NCBI RefSeq assembly: GCF_018397995.1
Contig: NZ_BBQH01000027.1
Span: 32,791-96,790 of the forward strand
DNA length: 64,000 nucleotides
Direction: 5' to 3'
Source: Rhizomonospora bruguierae
GTDB taxonomy: Bacteria > Actinomycetota > Actinomycetes > Mycobacteriales > Micromonosporaceae
This document shows, piece after piece, positions 1-8,352 of the stretch. Each line of letters opens with the position of its first letter. Positions within the stretch are counted from its first letter, which is position 1. The notes under the pieces were generated by a model that saw only the letters and a program-made list of their open reading frames with translations, searched no databases and was not told the DNA's origin. The position numbers were made by a program, and so were the translations under genes.

Positions 1-1046
1 ACCGCCACGCCGTGCAGCAGCCAGGTCAGTTCGCGCAGCCAGAACGCGGACAGCGGCGCCGACCCGGCCGGCATCGGCCAGGTCGCGCGCCCCACGAACC
101 GGCCCAGGCCCAGGTTCTGCGCGGCCACCGCGGTCAGCGCCAGACCCCACCCGGTCGGCCCGCCGATCGCCTCGTACGCCAGCAGCGGGATCGCCGGTTG
201 CAGGGCCAGGATCGTCGCGTACCGGGGGACGCTCAGCCCGGTGACGGTGGCGTAGGTGGCGGCGATGCCGGCGGTCAGGATGCACACCACACCGGCGAAC
301 AGGGTGCCGGGCAGCGCGTTGATGCCCAGTTGCCCGATCGTCCACAGTGCGTAGCCGTCGATCGGGACCAGGATCAGTCCGACGGCGGCGATGGTCTCCG
401 CGGTGGCGGTCAGGTTCCGCTTGGCGATCGCGGGCGGGGCGAACAGGGTCAGCGCGGTGGCGGCGATCAGGATCGCGGCGCGGCTGATGCTGTCCAGCTC
501 GCTGATCGCGAACGCCGCGAACACCACCGCCGCGACGCCGAGCAGCAGCGCGCCGAGCGCCAGCATGATGTTCTGTACCGAGCGCTGTGATGCCTCCGGG
601 TGCTCGGCGAGCGCGTCCGGCGCCTCCGGCGCCTCGACCGGCGGCGGGGCGACCCCGATGTCGGCCTGCTCGTCCCGGGGGGCCTGCGCCTGCCGGGGCA
701 CGCGCGGCGGCGCCTCCTCCGCACCGGTCGGCGCGAACTTGGTGCCGGCCGGTGCGTCGGCCGGGTGCCGGCGGCGGGTGTGCTGCTGCCGCTCCGTCGC
801 CGCGCGTCGCTGCCGCTGCTCGCCGGCGTGCGCCAGCAGCGCCCGCTGGTGCATCGCCGCCTGGAGTTTCCGGCTGAGTTCGGTGCGCTCCTTCTGGATC
901 GCGATGTCCCGCGCGTTCAGTTCGGCGATCGCGTGGTCCAGCCGGTCCACGTCGGCCTCGAACGGCGGCTCGCTGCCGCAGTACGGGCAGGGCTCGGCCG
1001 GATCGACCAGCCGGCCGCACGAGGTGCACGGATACGTGGTGGCCAC
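1..1046 (-). CDS. Zinc-ribbon multi-pass membrane protein (SCO7613 C-terminal-domain type), N-terminal part
   Basis: The gene enters from the left edge, so only the first 348 or so codons are visible. The start is GTG at 1046, preceded by GAGGAGGTGTC, a strong ribosome site. The protein opens with a zinc ribbon (CTSCG, then CPYCG about 14 residues on). A predicted coiled segment follows (EADVDRLDHAIAELNARD), then a proline/alanine-rich linker to about residue 150, then a series of hydrophobic helices with at least six membrane spans before the edge. This layout matches the large actinobacterial membrane proteins annotated as SCO7613 C-terminal domain-containing. Their function is unknown, and the family name is recalled from architecture rather than searched. 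It is the last gene on the left and shares no operon with the UDP-glucose dehydrogenase, because a terminator lies between them. Confidence 0.72.
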   Translation of the reverse strand, partial: MATTYPCTSCGRLVDPAEPCPYCGSEPPFEADVDRLDHAIAELNARDIAIQKERTELSRKLQAAMHQRALLAHAGEQRQRRAATERQQHTRRRHPADAPAGTKFAPTGAEEAPPRVPRQAQAPRDEQADIGVAPPPVEAPEAPDALAEHPEASQRSVQNIMLALGALLLGVAAVVFAAFAISELDSISRAAILIAATALTLFAPPAIAKRNLTATAETIAAVGLILVPIDGYALWTIGQLGINALPGTLFAGVVCILTAGIAATYATVTGLSVPRYATILALQPAIPLLAYEAIGGPTGWGLALTAVAAQNLGLGRFVGRATWPMPAGSAPLSAFWLRELTWLLHGVA

Positions 1047-1175
1047 GACACCTCCTCGACCCGCCCGGCGGGATGCCGGACATCGACCCGATCGCCCCGC
1101 TGTGGAGCATTACCGAAGCATGCCGGTCGCGGGGTGTGGTTGCACAGTCCCACGTGGTGAAAGCAAACCCAAACA

Positions 1176-1213
1176 CCTCGGCCGCGTCACCCGTTCGGGT
1201 GTCGCGGCCGAGG
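1176..1213 (-). terminator. Hairpin terminator after UDP-glucose dehydrogenase
   Basis: Arms at 1176-1193 and 1196-1213 pair over 18 bp with one mismatch and a TT turn. Read on the minus strand, the stem is followed by the T-rich run GGTGTTTGGGTTTGCTTTC, so it suits termination of the dehydrogenase transcript. Confidence 0.8.
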
Positions 1214-1256
1214 CGGTTCGCGCGGGTTCGCCGGCGCCGGGATCGAGGCCGGCGGA

Positions 1257-2687
1257 TCAGGGGCGGCCCATGCCGCGGTACTCCCAGCCGGCCTGTGTCC
1301 ACAGTGCCGAGTCGAGGCAGTTCCGGCCGTCGATGACCCGCCGCGCCGTGACCAGTTCGCCCAGGGCCGCCGGGTCGGCGTTGCGGAAATCGGCCCACTC
1401 GGTCAGCACGCAGACCAGGTCGGCGTCGCGGACCGCGTCGGCCATGCCCTGCTCGTACGTGACGTCCGGCAGTGCCTTGGCGGCGTTCTGCATGCCCTGC
1501 GGGTCGAAGACGTGCACGTCCGCGCCGGCCTTGTGCAGCATCGTCGCCACCGCCAGGGCGGGCGCGTCCCGCACGTCGTCCGAGTTCGGCTTGAACGTGG
1601 CGCCCAGCACGGCGATCCGGGTGCCGGACAGGTCCGGGCCCGCCGGGCCGGCCTTGCGGTCCAGCAGGTCGGCGGCGAGGTTGAGCACCCGGGTCCGGCG
1701 GCGCAGGTTGATCAGATCCACCTCGTGCAGGAACCGCAGCGCCTCGCCGGCGCCCAACTCCTGCGCCCGCGCCTGGAACGCGCGGATGTCCTTGGGCAGG
1801 CAGCCGCCGCCGAAGCCGACGCCGGCCTGGAGGAACCGGTTGCCGATCCGCGGGTCGTAGCCGATCGCCCGGGACAGTTGGGTCACGTCGCCGCCGGCCA
1901 CCTCGCACACCTCGGCCATCGCGTTGACGAACGAGATCTTCGTGGCCAGGAACGCGTTCGCGGCCACCTTCACCAGTTCCGCGGTGGCGAAGTCGGTGAC
2001 CACCACCGGCACCTCGCGGTCCTCGGTGGCGGCCAGGTCGAACACGCCCTTGTGCGCGGCGTAGAGCATGGCGTTGGCCCACTCGCTCTTGACCCCGACC
2101 ACGATCCGGTTCGGCCGCAGCACGTCCTCGACCGCGAAGCCCTCCTGGAGGAACTCCGGCGACCAGGCCACCTCCACGCCCAGTTCCGCCGGGGTGTGCT
2201 TGGCGACCAGTTGGCTGACCCACTCCGCGGTGCCCACCGGCACCGTCGACTTGCCCACGATCAGCGCTTTGCGGGTCAGGTGCTGCGCGAGGTTCGTGAC
2301 CGACGCCTCGACGTAGGTCAGGTCCGCGCCCAGGCTGCCGTCGGCCCGCTGCGGGGTGCCGACGCAGATGAAGTGCACGTCGCCGAAGTCGGCGGTCTCC
2401 GGGTAGCTGGTGCTGAAGCGCAGCCGGCCCGCGGCGAGGTTGCGGCGCAGCAACTCGTCCAGCCCCGGCTCGTGGAACGGCACCTCGCCGTTGGCCAGCT
2501 TCGAAATCTTCGCCTCGTCGACGTCGAACCCGAGCACCTCGTACCCGAGTTCGGCGAAGCAGATCGCGTACGTAGCGCCGAGATAGCCGGTACCCAGGAA
2601 CGTCAGCCGGGGTCGGGGGGCGCCGGACGGCGGTGTCACCGGGCCGATGGCGGGCACACCCTGGCTGCTCGGGTACGGGATCGTCAC
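1257..2687 (-). CDS. UDP-glucose 6-dehydrogenase
   Basis: Oxidises UDP-glucose to UDP-glucuronate with two NAD+, a cytoplasmic step that supplies uronic-acid precursors for polysaccharides and glycosylated metabolites. The 476-residue product has the Rossmann motif GTGYLG at 32-37, the substrate-binding SPEFLQEG near 176-183, and the catalytic cysteine motif GFGGGCLPKD ending at 300 (Cys296). The NAD, central and UDP-binding domains are all present, so it is full length. The start is GTG at 2687 with GGAG about 8 nt upstream. It carries an unusual 27-residue proline-rich N-terminal extension before the Rossmann fold. It is divergent from the acyl-CoA dehydrogenase and is a single-gene unit. 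Nearby sugar-nucleotide genes (9.2-11.5 kb, 28.9-34.0 kb) fit a role in the cell envelope. Confidence 0.95.
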   Translation of the reverse strand: MTIPYPSSQGVPAIGPVTPPSGAPRPRLTFLGTGYLGATYAICFAELGYEVLGFDVDEAKISKLANGEVPFHEPGLDELLRRNLAAGRLRFSTSYPETADFGDVHFICVGTPQRADGSLGADLTYVEASVTNLAQHLTRKALIVGKSTVPVGTAEWVSQLVAKHTPAELGVEVAWSPEFLQEGFAVEDVLRPNRIVVGVKSEWANAMLYAAHKGVFDLAATEDREVPVVVTDFATAELVKVAANAFLATKISFVNAMAEVCEVAGGDVTQLSRAIGYDPRIGNRFLQAGVGFGGGCLPKDIRAFQARAQELGAGEALRFLHEVDLINLRRRTRVLNLAADLLDRKAGPAGPDLSGTRIAVLGATFKPNSDDVRDAPALAVATMLHKAGADVHVFDPQGMQNAAKALPDVTYEQGMADAVRDADLVCVLTEWADFRNADPAALGELVTARRVIDGRNCLDSALWTQAGWEYRGMGRP

Positions 2688-2882
2688 GCTCGTCTCCGCT
2701 CAGGTCGGCGTCGCTGGAATCGCGGCGCCCGGGTAGTCGTCTGCATGCCCCGCCGGAGGGCCCGGGACGCACGTGAGAATAGCCCGTCCGGCCGCCCGCC
2801 CGCGTCCAGCACTTTAGTACCCGCCGGTAATATCGGGGTGCCGGCGGGGCGCCGGAGACTTTCGCGGCAGGGGGAGACGGGC

Positions 2883-4046
2883 ATGTCCGACGGCGCGGAT
2901 TTCACGGTCTACCAGCTAACGGAGGAGCACCGGGCGGTCCGGGAGGCGGTCCGGGAGGTCTGCGAAGCCCGGGTGGCGCCGCACGCCGCCGAGGCGGACG
3001 AAAACGCGGAGTTTCCCCAAGCTTCATACGACGCTCTCCGTTCCGCCGACTTCCACGCGCCGCACATCCCCGAGGAGTACGGCGGCGCGGGGGCGGATGC
3101 CCTGGCCACCGCCATCGTCATCGAGGAGGTGGCCCGCGCCTGCGCGGCCACGTCGCTGATCCCCGCCGTGAACAAGCTCGGCACTATGCCGCTGCTGCTG
3201 GCCGGCTCCACCGAGCTCAGGTCCCGCTACCTGCCGCCGGTCGCCCGGGGCGAGGCAATGTTCTCGTACTGCCTGTCGGAGCCCGAGGCCGGCAGCGACG
3301 CCGCCGCGATGACCACCCGCGCCGTCCGCGACGGCGACCACTACGTGCTCAACGGGGTCAAGCGGTGGATCACTAACGCCGGCGTCTCCGAGTACTACAC
3401 GGTCTTCGCCACCACCGAGCCGGGCGCCGGCGCCCGGGGCATCTCCGCCTTCGTGGTGGAGAAGGGCGACCCCGGGGTCAGCTTCGGCGCCCCCGAGAAG
3501 AAGCTCGGCATCAAGGGCTCGCCGACCCGCGAGGTCTACCTCGACGACGTCCGCATCCCCGCGGACCGCGTGATCGGCGAGCCGGGCACCGGGTTCCGCA
3601 CCGCCATGGCCACCCTGGACCACACCCGCGTCACCATCGCCGCCCAGGCCGTCGGCATCGCCCAGGGCGCCCTCGACCACGCCCGGCGCTACATCACGCA
3701 GCGCCGCCAGTTCGGCCGGCCGGTGGCCGACTTCCAGGGCATCCAGTTCATGCTTGCCGACATGGGCATGAAGCTGGAGGCGGCCCGCCAGCTCACCTAC
3801 GCCGCGGCCGCCCGCTCCGAGCGCGGCGACGCCGACCTCACCTACTTCGGCGCCGCCGCCAAGTGCTTCGCCTCCGACGCCGCCATGGAGATCACCACGG
3901 ATGCGGTGCAGCTGCTCGGTGGGTACGGCTACACCCGCGACTTCCCGCTGGAGCGCATGATGCGGGACGCCAAGATCACGCAGATCTACGAGGGCACCAA
4001 CCAGGTCCAGCGCATCGTGATGGCCCGCCAACTGCTCAAGCGCTGA
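2883..4046 (+). CDS. Acyl-CoA dehydrogenase (FadE family)
   Basis: FAD-dependent alpha,beta-dehydrogenation of an acyl-CoA, the first step of beta-oxidation, passing electrons to ETF. The 387-residue protein spans the whole family: N-terminal helical domain, middle beta domain with SYCLSEPEAGSD and the WITNAG signature, and C-terminal helical domain with QLLGGYGYTRDFPLERMMRD. The expected catalytic base is the glutamate of IYEGTNQ near residue 370. ATG at 2883 follows GGGGGAGACGGGC. The same reading frame stays open far upstream, but that part has no acyl-CoA dehydrogenase sequence and was excluded. It resembles the FadE25 type often found in this part of mycobacterial chromosomes, but chain-length preference cannot be read from the sequence. 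Confidence 0.95.
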   Translation: MSDGADFTVYQLTEEHRAVREAVREVCEARVAPHAAEADENAEFPQASYDALRSADFHAPHIPEEYGGAGADALATAIVIEEVARACAATSLIPAVNKLGTMPLLLAGSTELRSRYLPPVARGEAMFSYCLSEPEAGSDAAAMTTRAVRDGDHYVLNGVKRWITNAGVSEYYTVFATTEPGAGARGISAFVVEKGDPGVSFGAPEKKLGIKGSPTREVYLDDVRIPADRVIGEPGTGFRTAMATLDHTRVTIAAQAVGIAQGALDHARRYITQRRQFGRPVADFQGIQFMLADMGMKLEAARQLTYAAAARSERGDADLTYFGAAAKCFASDAAMEITTDAVQLLGGYGYTRDFPLERMMRDAKITQIYEGTNQVQRIVMARQLLKR

Positions 4047-4098
4047 GTAGGATGCCCGCCCCGGCCGACCACCGGATCGCCGGCTGAGCCGGGGGCAG

Positions 4099-4731
4099 TC
4101 AGAACCGGCGGGTGTCGTCCGGATCCATCGGCGCCGGTGTGGCCCCGGCGTGGCCGGGCGGGGGGTACGCGCGCGGCGCACCGCCGTAGAGGGGCGTGGT
4201 GGTCTCGTCCAGCGTGGGGTCGGGGAGCGGCTGGGGCGCCGGAACGTACCCCGGTTGCTGGTACGGGTAGGCGGCCGGGCCGGAGTACGCGGGCGTGACG
4301 GGCTGGGCCGCGGTGGTTTCGTGGCGACGCCAGCGGCGCGGGCTGAACAGGGTGAGCAGGAGCGGGACCGCCAGCAGCGCGGCGACGCCGCCGGCCGGGA
4401 CCTCGCCGACGCCCGTCAGGCTGCCCAGGTCGGTGGGGACGAGGTCGCGGAACGAGTCGTAGGCGAACATGGCCCAGCCGGTGGCGCCCAGGTAGGCCAG
4501 GCCGGCCAGCACCGGGCCGACCGGCGAGAGCCGGGCCAGGACCAGCAGGGCGTACAGCAGGCCGGCGGCCAGCAGGACGGCGAGGCCGAACAGGAGCAGC
4601 AGCGCGTCCGGGTGCTGGGGGGTGGCGTTGCCGGTGCGGGCGGCCAGGACGCGGTTGCCGCCGACGCCGACGCCGAGCCAGATGGCCGGCGCCAGGATCA
4701 GCGAGACCAGGAGCGAGAAGAGGTGGCGCAT
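4099..4731 (-). CDS. Small multi-pass membrane protein with proline/tyrosine-rich tail (paralogue 1)
   Basis: Function not recognised. The 210-residue protein starts MRHLFSLLVSLILAPAIWLG and has about four membrane spans up to residue 130. A basic stop-transfer segment, FSPRRWRRHE, follows, then a cytoplasmic-looking tail rich in Pro, Tyr and Gly. I chose ATG at 4731 over an upstream in-frame start because GGAGGGCAG sits directly before it. It aligns by eye with the next gene upstream: both begin MRHL-SLL, both have RxSPxGPxxAGLA in the middle and FS-RWRR at the membrane exit, so the two are tandem duplicates. It lies 102 bp downstream of its paralogue on the same strand, so one transcript could cover both. 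Confidence 0.75.
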   Translation of the reverse strand: MRHLFSLLVSLILAPAIWLGVGVGGNRVLAARTGNATPQHPDALLLLFGLAVLLAAGLLYALLVLARLSPVGPVLAGLAYLGATGWAMFAYDSFRDLVPTDLGSLTGVGEVPAGGVAALLAVPLLLTLFSPRRWRRHETTAAQPVTPAYSGPAAYPYQQPGYVPAPQPLPDPTLDETTTPLYGGAPRAYPPPGHAGATPAPMDPDDTRRF

Positions 4732-4833
4732 CTGCCCTCCCAGGGTTGCGTGGGCGCACGGTACCCCGCCCACGCAACCCGGGTCAGCGTCTGATCATCC
4801 GTCCCCGCGCGGCCGCGCGGGCGGCCCGCCGGG

Positions 4834-5721
4834 TCAGGCGGGCGACGGGGCGTCCCCGCGGCCGGCGGCGCGGGGCGGGGCGGACCAGGGGGAGCCGCCC
4901 GGCGCCGCCTGGGCGGCGGTGGACGTTTCGCCGGTGGCCGGGGACTGGTCGGATGGCCGGCCCGTCGCGGCCTCGGGCACCACATCGCTGAGCGGCCCGT
5001 CGGCCTGGGAGCGCGGTGCGGGTACCGGCGATGCCGGGGCGGTCGGACCCGGGGCGGGGCGCCGGCGGAACGAGGTGCCCAACCGGCTCACGTCGGCGAG
5101 GCGCTCGGTCGGAGGGGCCTGCTCCCGCGACGTGGTCCCGGGACCGGGTTGCACCGCGTCGCCGGTGGCGGCGGCGCCGACGCCGGCCAGCGCCGGGACG
5201 GGCTCCGGCTCCGCGGCCGGCCGGGGGCCGATGACGTCGGGCTCCGGTTCGGGAACGGGCGCCAGCGGCGTGTCGGTGCTGTCCACCAGGGCGGGGCTCG
5301 GCCAGCGGCGCCAGCGGTGGCGGCTGAACACGGCCATCAGCAGCAGCACGCCGATCACGCCGAGGGTGCCGTTGCGGACCGGCAGCAGCAGCGGCAGATC
5401 CTGATTCAGCACGGACCAGTTCGCCGGCACCGCGTCGCGCACGGCGAGCGGGTCCACGAACAGGGCGGCGTAGGGCGCGGCGAGCGCGAGGCCGGCGACG
5501 GCCGGGCCGAGGGGGGAGAAGCGCAGCGTGGCCAGTAGGCCCAGGAGGATCGCGGTGGCGCCGAGGTAGCAGGCGGGCCGGATCAGGTCGGCCGTGTCGA
5601 AGCGGCCCGTGTCCAGCCAGCCGTCGACCGTCCGGGTGGACCCGTCCTGGCCCAGGGCCACCAGGGCCCAGGTGAGCGGCGCGACAACGACTCCGGCGAG
5701 CAGGCTCCATAGATGTCGCAT
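4834..5721 (-). CDS. Multi-pass membrane protein with long Pro/Ala-rich tail (paralogue 2)
   Basis: Function not recognised. The 295-residue protein begins MRHLWSLLAGVVVAPLTWAL and has about four or five hydrophobic segments before FSRHRWRRWPSP near residue 165. A roughly 130-residue disordered tail rich in Pro, Ala, Glu and Gly follows. It is homologous to the gene immediately downstream (same N-terminus, same RFSPLGP motif, same basic membrane exit), but its tail is longer and acidic rather than Tyr-rich. Its ATG at 5721 lies only 23 bp from the divergent thioesterase ATG at 5745, leaving almost no room for conventional promoters. Leaderless transcription or an overlapping bidirectional promoter is likely. 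Confidence 0.75.
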   Translation of the reverse strand: MRHLWSLLAGVVVAPLTWALVALGQDGSTRTVDGWLDTGRFDTADLIRPACYLGATAILLGLLATLRFSPLGPAVAGLALAAPYAALFVDPLAVRDAVPANWSVLNQDLPLLLPVRNGTLGVIGVLLLMAVFSRHRWRRWPSPALVDSTDTPLAPVPEPEPDVIGPRPAAEPEPVPALAGVGAAATGDAVQPGPGTTSREQAPPTERLADVSRLGTSFRRRPAPGPTAPASPVPAPRSQADGPLSDVVPEAATGRPSDQSPATGETSTAAQAAPGGSPWSAPPRAAGRGDAPSPA

Positions 5722-5744
5722 GCGCGCACCGTACCGTTTCCGGC

Positions 5745-6284
5745 ATGACGGAGCACAGCGCTGATCTCGGACCGCAGGTCACGGCGCCGGCGGGCCGGCC
5801 GACCTCCTATTCGAGGGTCACGCTGAGTCGCATCATGACTGCGGTCGATGTCAATCTGTACGGGACCGTGCACGGCGGCGTCCTGATGAAGTTCGTGGAC
5901 GACGTGGCCGGTGCGGCGGCGGCGCGGCACAGCGGCGGCACGGCGGTGACCGCCGCGATCGACGAGATCGTGTTCATCGAGCCGGTGCGGGTGGGCGACC
6001 TGGTGCACTCGCACGCCCAGGTGAACTGGACCGGCACCACCTCCATGGAGGTGGGCGTGAAGGTCGTCGCGGAGCGCTGGGACACGGTGGACGAGCGGCC
6101 CGTGGCGGTGGTCACGGCGTACCTGGTGTTCGTGGCGGTGGACGCGGCGGGCAACCCCCGGCAGGCGCGCCCGGTGCTGCCGGAGAGCCCGGACGACGCG
6201 CGCCGGTTCCGGGAGGCGGAGATCCGGCGGGCGCACCGGCTGGCCCGGCGGCGGGCGATCCAGGACCACCGCACCCGTGGGTAG
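5745..6284 (+). CDS. Acyl-CoA thioesterase, hotdog fold (YciA/BFIT-like)
   Basis: Predicted to hydrolyse acyl-CoA thioesters in the cytoplasm. The 179-residue product carries one hotdog domain. The segment VDVNLYGTVHGGVLMKFVDD, near residues 33-52, matches the acyl-CoA thioesterase signature, in which an N/D-x-x-G-x-x-HGG-x-x-M run holds the active-site helix. The following IDEIVFIEPVRVGDLV is the typical central strand. Residues 140-179 form an Arg-rich tail. No clear ribosome site precedes ATG at 5745, and the divergent neighbour starts 23 bp away. It is followed 50 bp later by acetoacetyl-CoA synthetase, and the two may be co-transcribed in acyl-CoA metabolism. Confidence 0.9.
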   Translation: MTEHSADLGPQVTAPAGRPTSYSRVTLSRIMTAVDVNLYGTVHGGVLMKFVDDVAGAAAARHSGGTAVTAAIDEIVFIEPVRVGDLVHSHAQVNWTGTTSMEVGVKVVAERWDTVDERPVAVVTAYLVFVAVDAAGNPRQARPVLPESPDDARRFREAEIRRAHRLARRRAIQDHRTRG

Positions 6285-6334
6285 CCGATGTGACCGCAGC
6301 AGCCCATGTGAACGGTCGGTAAGAGTGAGGCAGG

Positions 6335-8317
6335 ATGGCCGGCGTGGATGACGTGCTCTGGACCCCGCCCGCCGACGTGCGCACCCGGTCCCGGATCGGC
6401 CGCTACCTGACCGACCTGGGCCGCCCCGGAGAGGACTACGCCGCCCTCTGGGAGTGGTCGGTCACCGACCTGCCCGGGTTCTGGCGCTCGGTCTGGAACC
6501 ACTTCGGGGTCATCGCGCACGACCAGCCGACCGCCGTGCTCAGCGGCGCGGCGATGCCGGGCGTGCGGTGGTTCCCCGGCGCCACGCTGAACTACGCCGA
6601 GAACGTCCTGCGGGTGCCCGGGGTGGCCGACGACGAGCCGGTGGTGCTCGCGTACGGCCAGACCCGGGCGGCGAGCCGCCTGACCAAGGCGGAGCTGCGC
6701 GAGCAGGTGCGCCGGGTGCGGGCCGGGCTGCGGCGGCTGGGCGTCGGGCGGGGCGACCGGGTCGCCGCCTACGCGCCCAACATCCCCGAGACGTACGTGC
6801 TCATGCTCGCCACGGCCAGCCTGGGTGCGGTGTTCTCGTCCTGCGCGCCCGAGTTCGGCACCCGGAGCGTGACCGACCGCTGGCGGCAGATCGAGCCGGT
6901 GGTGCTGGTGGCGGTGGACGGGTACCGGTACGGCACCCGGTCGGTGGACCGGCGCGAGGAGGTCGCCGCGATCACCGCCGCGCTGCCGTCCCTGCGCCAC
7001 GTGGTGCGCATCCCCTACCTGAACGCCGAGGTGGAGGGCGCACAGAGCGCCGGGGTGGAGGCCACGACCTGGGCCGGGTTGGCGGGGAACACCGACGAGC
7101 CGCTGGCGTTCGACCCGGTCCCGTTCGACCACCCGCTGTACGTGCTGTACTCCTCCGGCACCACCGGGCTGCCGAAGCCGATCGTCCACGGGCACGGCGG
7201 CATCCTGCTGGAGCACCTGAAGATGCTGGCCCTGCACCACGACCTGGGCCCCGGGGACCGCTTCTTCTGGTACAGCACCACCGGCTGGATGATGTGGAAC
7301 TTCCTGGCCTCCGCGCCGGCCGTGGGCGCGGCGATCGTCCTGTACGACGGCGCACCCGACCTGGAGGGGACGTGGCGGCTGGCGCAGGAGTCCGGCATGA
7401 CGTACCTCGGCACGTCGGCGCCGTTCCTGCTCGCCTGCCGCAAGGCGGGCGTCGTGCCGCGGGAGCTGGCGGACCTGTCCCGGCTGCGGGGCGTCGGCTC
7501 GACCGGTGCGCCGCTGCCCGACGAGGGCTTCGACTGGGTGTACCGGGCGGTCAGCGACACGGCGCAGTTGCAGTCCCTGTCCGGCGGTACGGACGTGTGC
7601 ACCGGCTTCGTCGGCGGCTCCCCGCTGGTCCCGGTGTACCGGGGGCAGATCTCGTGCCGGGCGCTGGGCGCCAGGGTGGCGGCGTACGACCCGTCGGGCA
7701 GCCCGGTCGTGGGCCGGTTGGGCGAGTTGGTGATCACCGCGCCGATGCCCTCGATGCCGGTCGGCTTCTGGAACGACCCGGACGGGTCCCGGTACCGGGA
7801 GGCGTACTTCGACGTCTATCCGGGCGTGTGGCGGCACGGCGACTGGATCACCATCAGCGAGCGCGGCACCTGCGTGATTACCGGGCGCTCGGACGCCACG
7901 CTGAACCGGGGCGGCGTGCGCCTGGGCACCGCCGAGTTCTACTCGGTGGTCGAGGGCCTGCCCGAGGTGGTCGAGTCGGTGGTGATCCACCTGGAGGACC
8001 CGGCCGGCGGCCCGGGCGAGCTGCTGCTGTTCGTGGCGCTCGGCGAGGGCCTGGAGCTGGACGACGCGCTGCGCGCGAAGATCGTGGCCGAGTTGCGCAC
8101 CGGCCTGTCCCCGCGGCACGTGCCCGACGAGATCTACCAGGTCCGCGCGGTGCCGCGCACGCTGTCGGCGAAGAAGCTCGAGGTCCCGGTGAAGAAGATC
8201 CTTACCGGGACGCCGGTCGCCGCGGCGGCCTCGGCCGGCGCGCTGGCGAACCCGGAGTCGCTGGTGGCCTTCGCGGAACTGGCGAAGAAGCGGGCCGCGA
8301 ACACCGGGCCCGACTGA
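6335..8317 (+). CDS. Acetoacetate--CoA ligase (acetoacetyl-CoA synthetase)
   Basis: ATP-dependent activation of acetoacetate (or a similar short acid) to its CoA thioester via an acyl-adenylate. The 660-residue length is typical. The N-terminal extension has the acyl-CoA-synthetase motif WFPGATLNYAENVL near 83-96, the P-loop YSSGTTGLPKPIVHGHGG begins near 271, and WMMWNFL and SGGTDVCTGF match the acetoacetyl-CoA subfamily. The C-terminal A10 lysine region is RTLSAKKLEVPVKK. ATG at 6335 follows GTGAGGCAGG; a GTG at 6344 is an alternative. It sits after the thioesterase and before a convergent TIGR03089 gene, which also belongs to the adenylate-forming superfamily. Confidence 0.93.
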   Translation: MAGVDDVLWTPPADVRTRSRIGRYLTDLGRPGEDYAALWEWSVTDLPGFWRSVWNHFGVIAHDQPTAVLSGAAMPGVRWFPGATLNYAENVLRVPGVADDEPVVLAYGQTRAASRLTKAELREQVRRVRAGLRRLGVGRGDRVAAYAPNIPETYVLMLATASLGAVFSSCAPEFGTRSVTDRWRQIEPVVLVAVDGYRYGTRSVDRREEVAAITAALPSLRHVVRIPYLNAEVEGAQSAGVEATTWAGLAGNTDEPLAFDPVPFDHPLYVLYSSGTTGLPKPIVHGHGGILLEHLKMLALHHDLGPGDRFFWYSTTGWMMWNFLASAPAVGAAIVLYDGAPDLEGTWRLAQESGMTYLGTSAPFLLACRKAGVVPRELADLSRLRGVGSTGAPLPDEGFDWVYRAVSDTAQLQSLSGGTDVCTGFVGGSPLVPVYRGQISCRALGARVAAYDPSGSPVVGRLGELVITAPMPSMPVGFWNDPDGSRYREAYFDVYPGVWRHGDWITISERGTCVITGRSDATLNRGGVRLGTAEFYSVVEGLPEVVESVVIHLEDPAGGPGELLLFVALGEGLELDDALRAKIVAELRTGLSPRHVPDEIYQVRAVPRTLSAKKLEVPVKKILTGTPVAAAASAGALANPESLVAFAELAKKRAANTGPD

Positions 8318-8337
8318 CCGGGCCGTGTCCGGCCCGG
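8318..8337. terminator. Hairpin between convergent genes
   Basis: CCGGGCC (8318-8324) and GGCCCGG (8331-8337) form a perfect 7-bp stem with a 6-nt loop right after the synthetase stop codon and 15 bp before the TIGR03089 stop. It can serve both strands. There is no T tract, which is usual in high-GC actinobacteria. Confidence 0.6.
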
Positions 8338-8352
8338 TGACCGACCGGGCCG

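Noticed and set aside
1512..2882. Upstream extension of the acyl-CoA dehydrogenase frame
   Set aside because: It is the antisense of UDP-glucose dehydrogenase and gives a His/Gln/Arg-rich product; the true start is the ATG at 2883 with a ribosome site.
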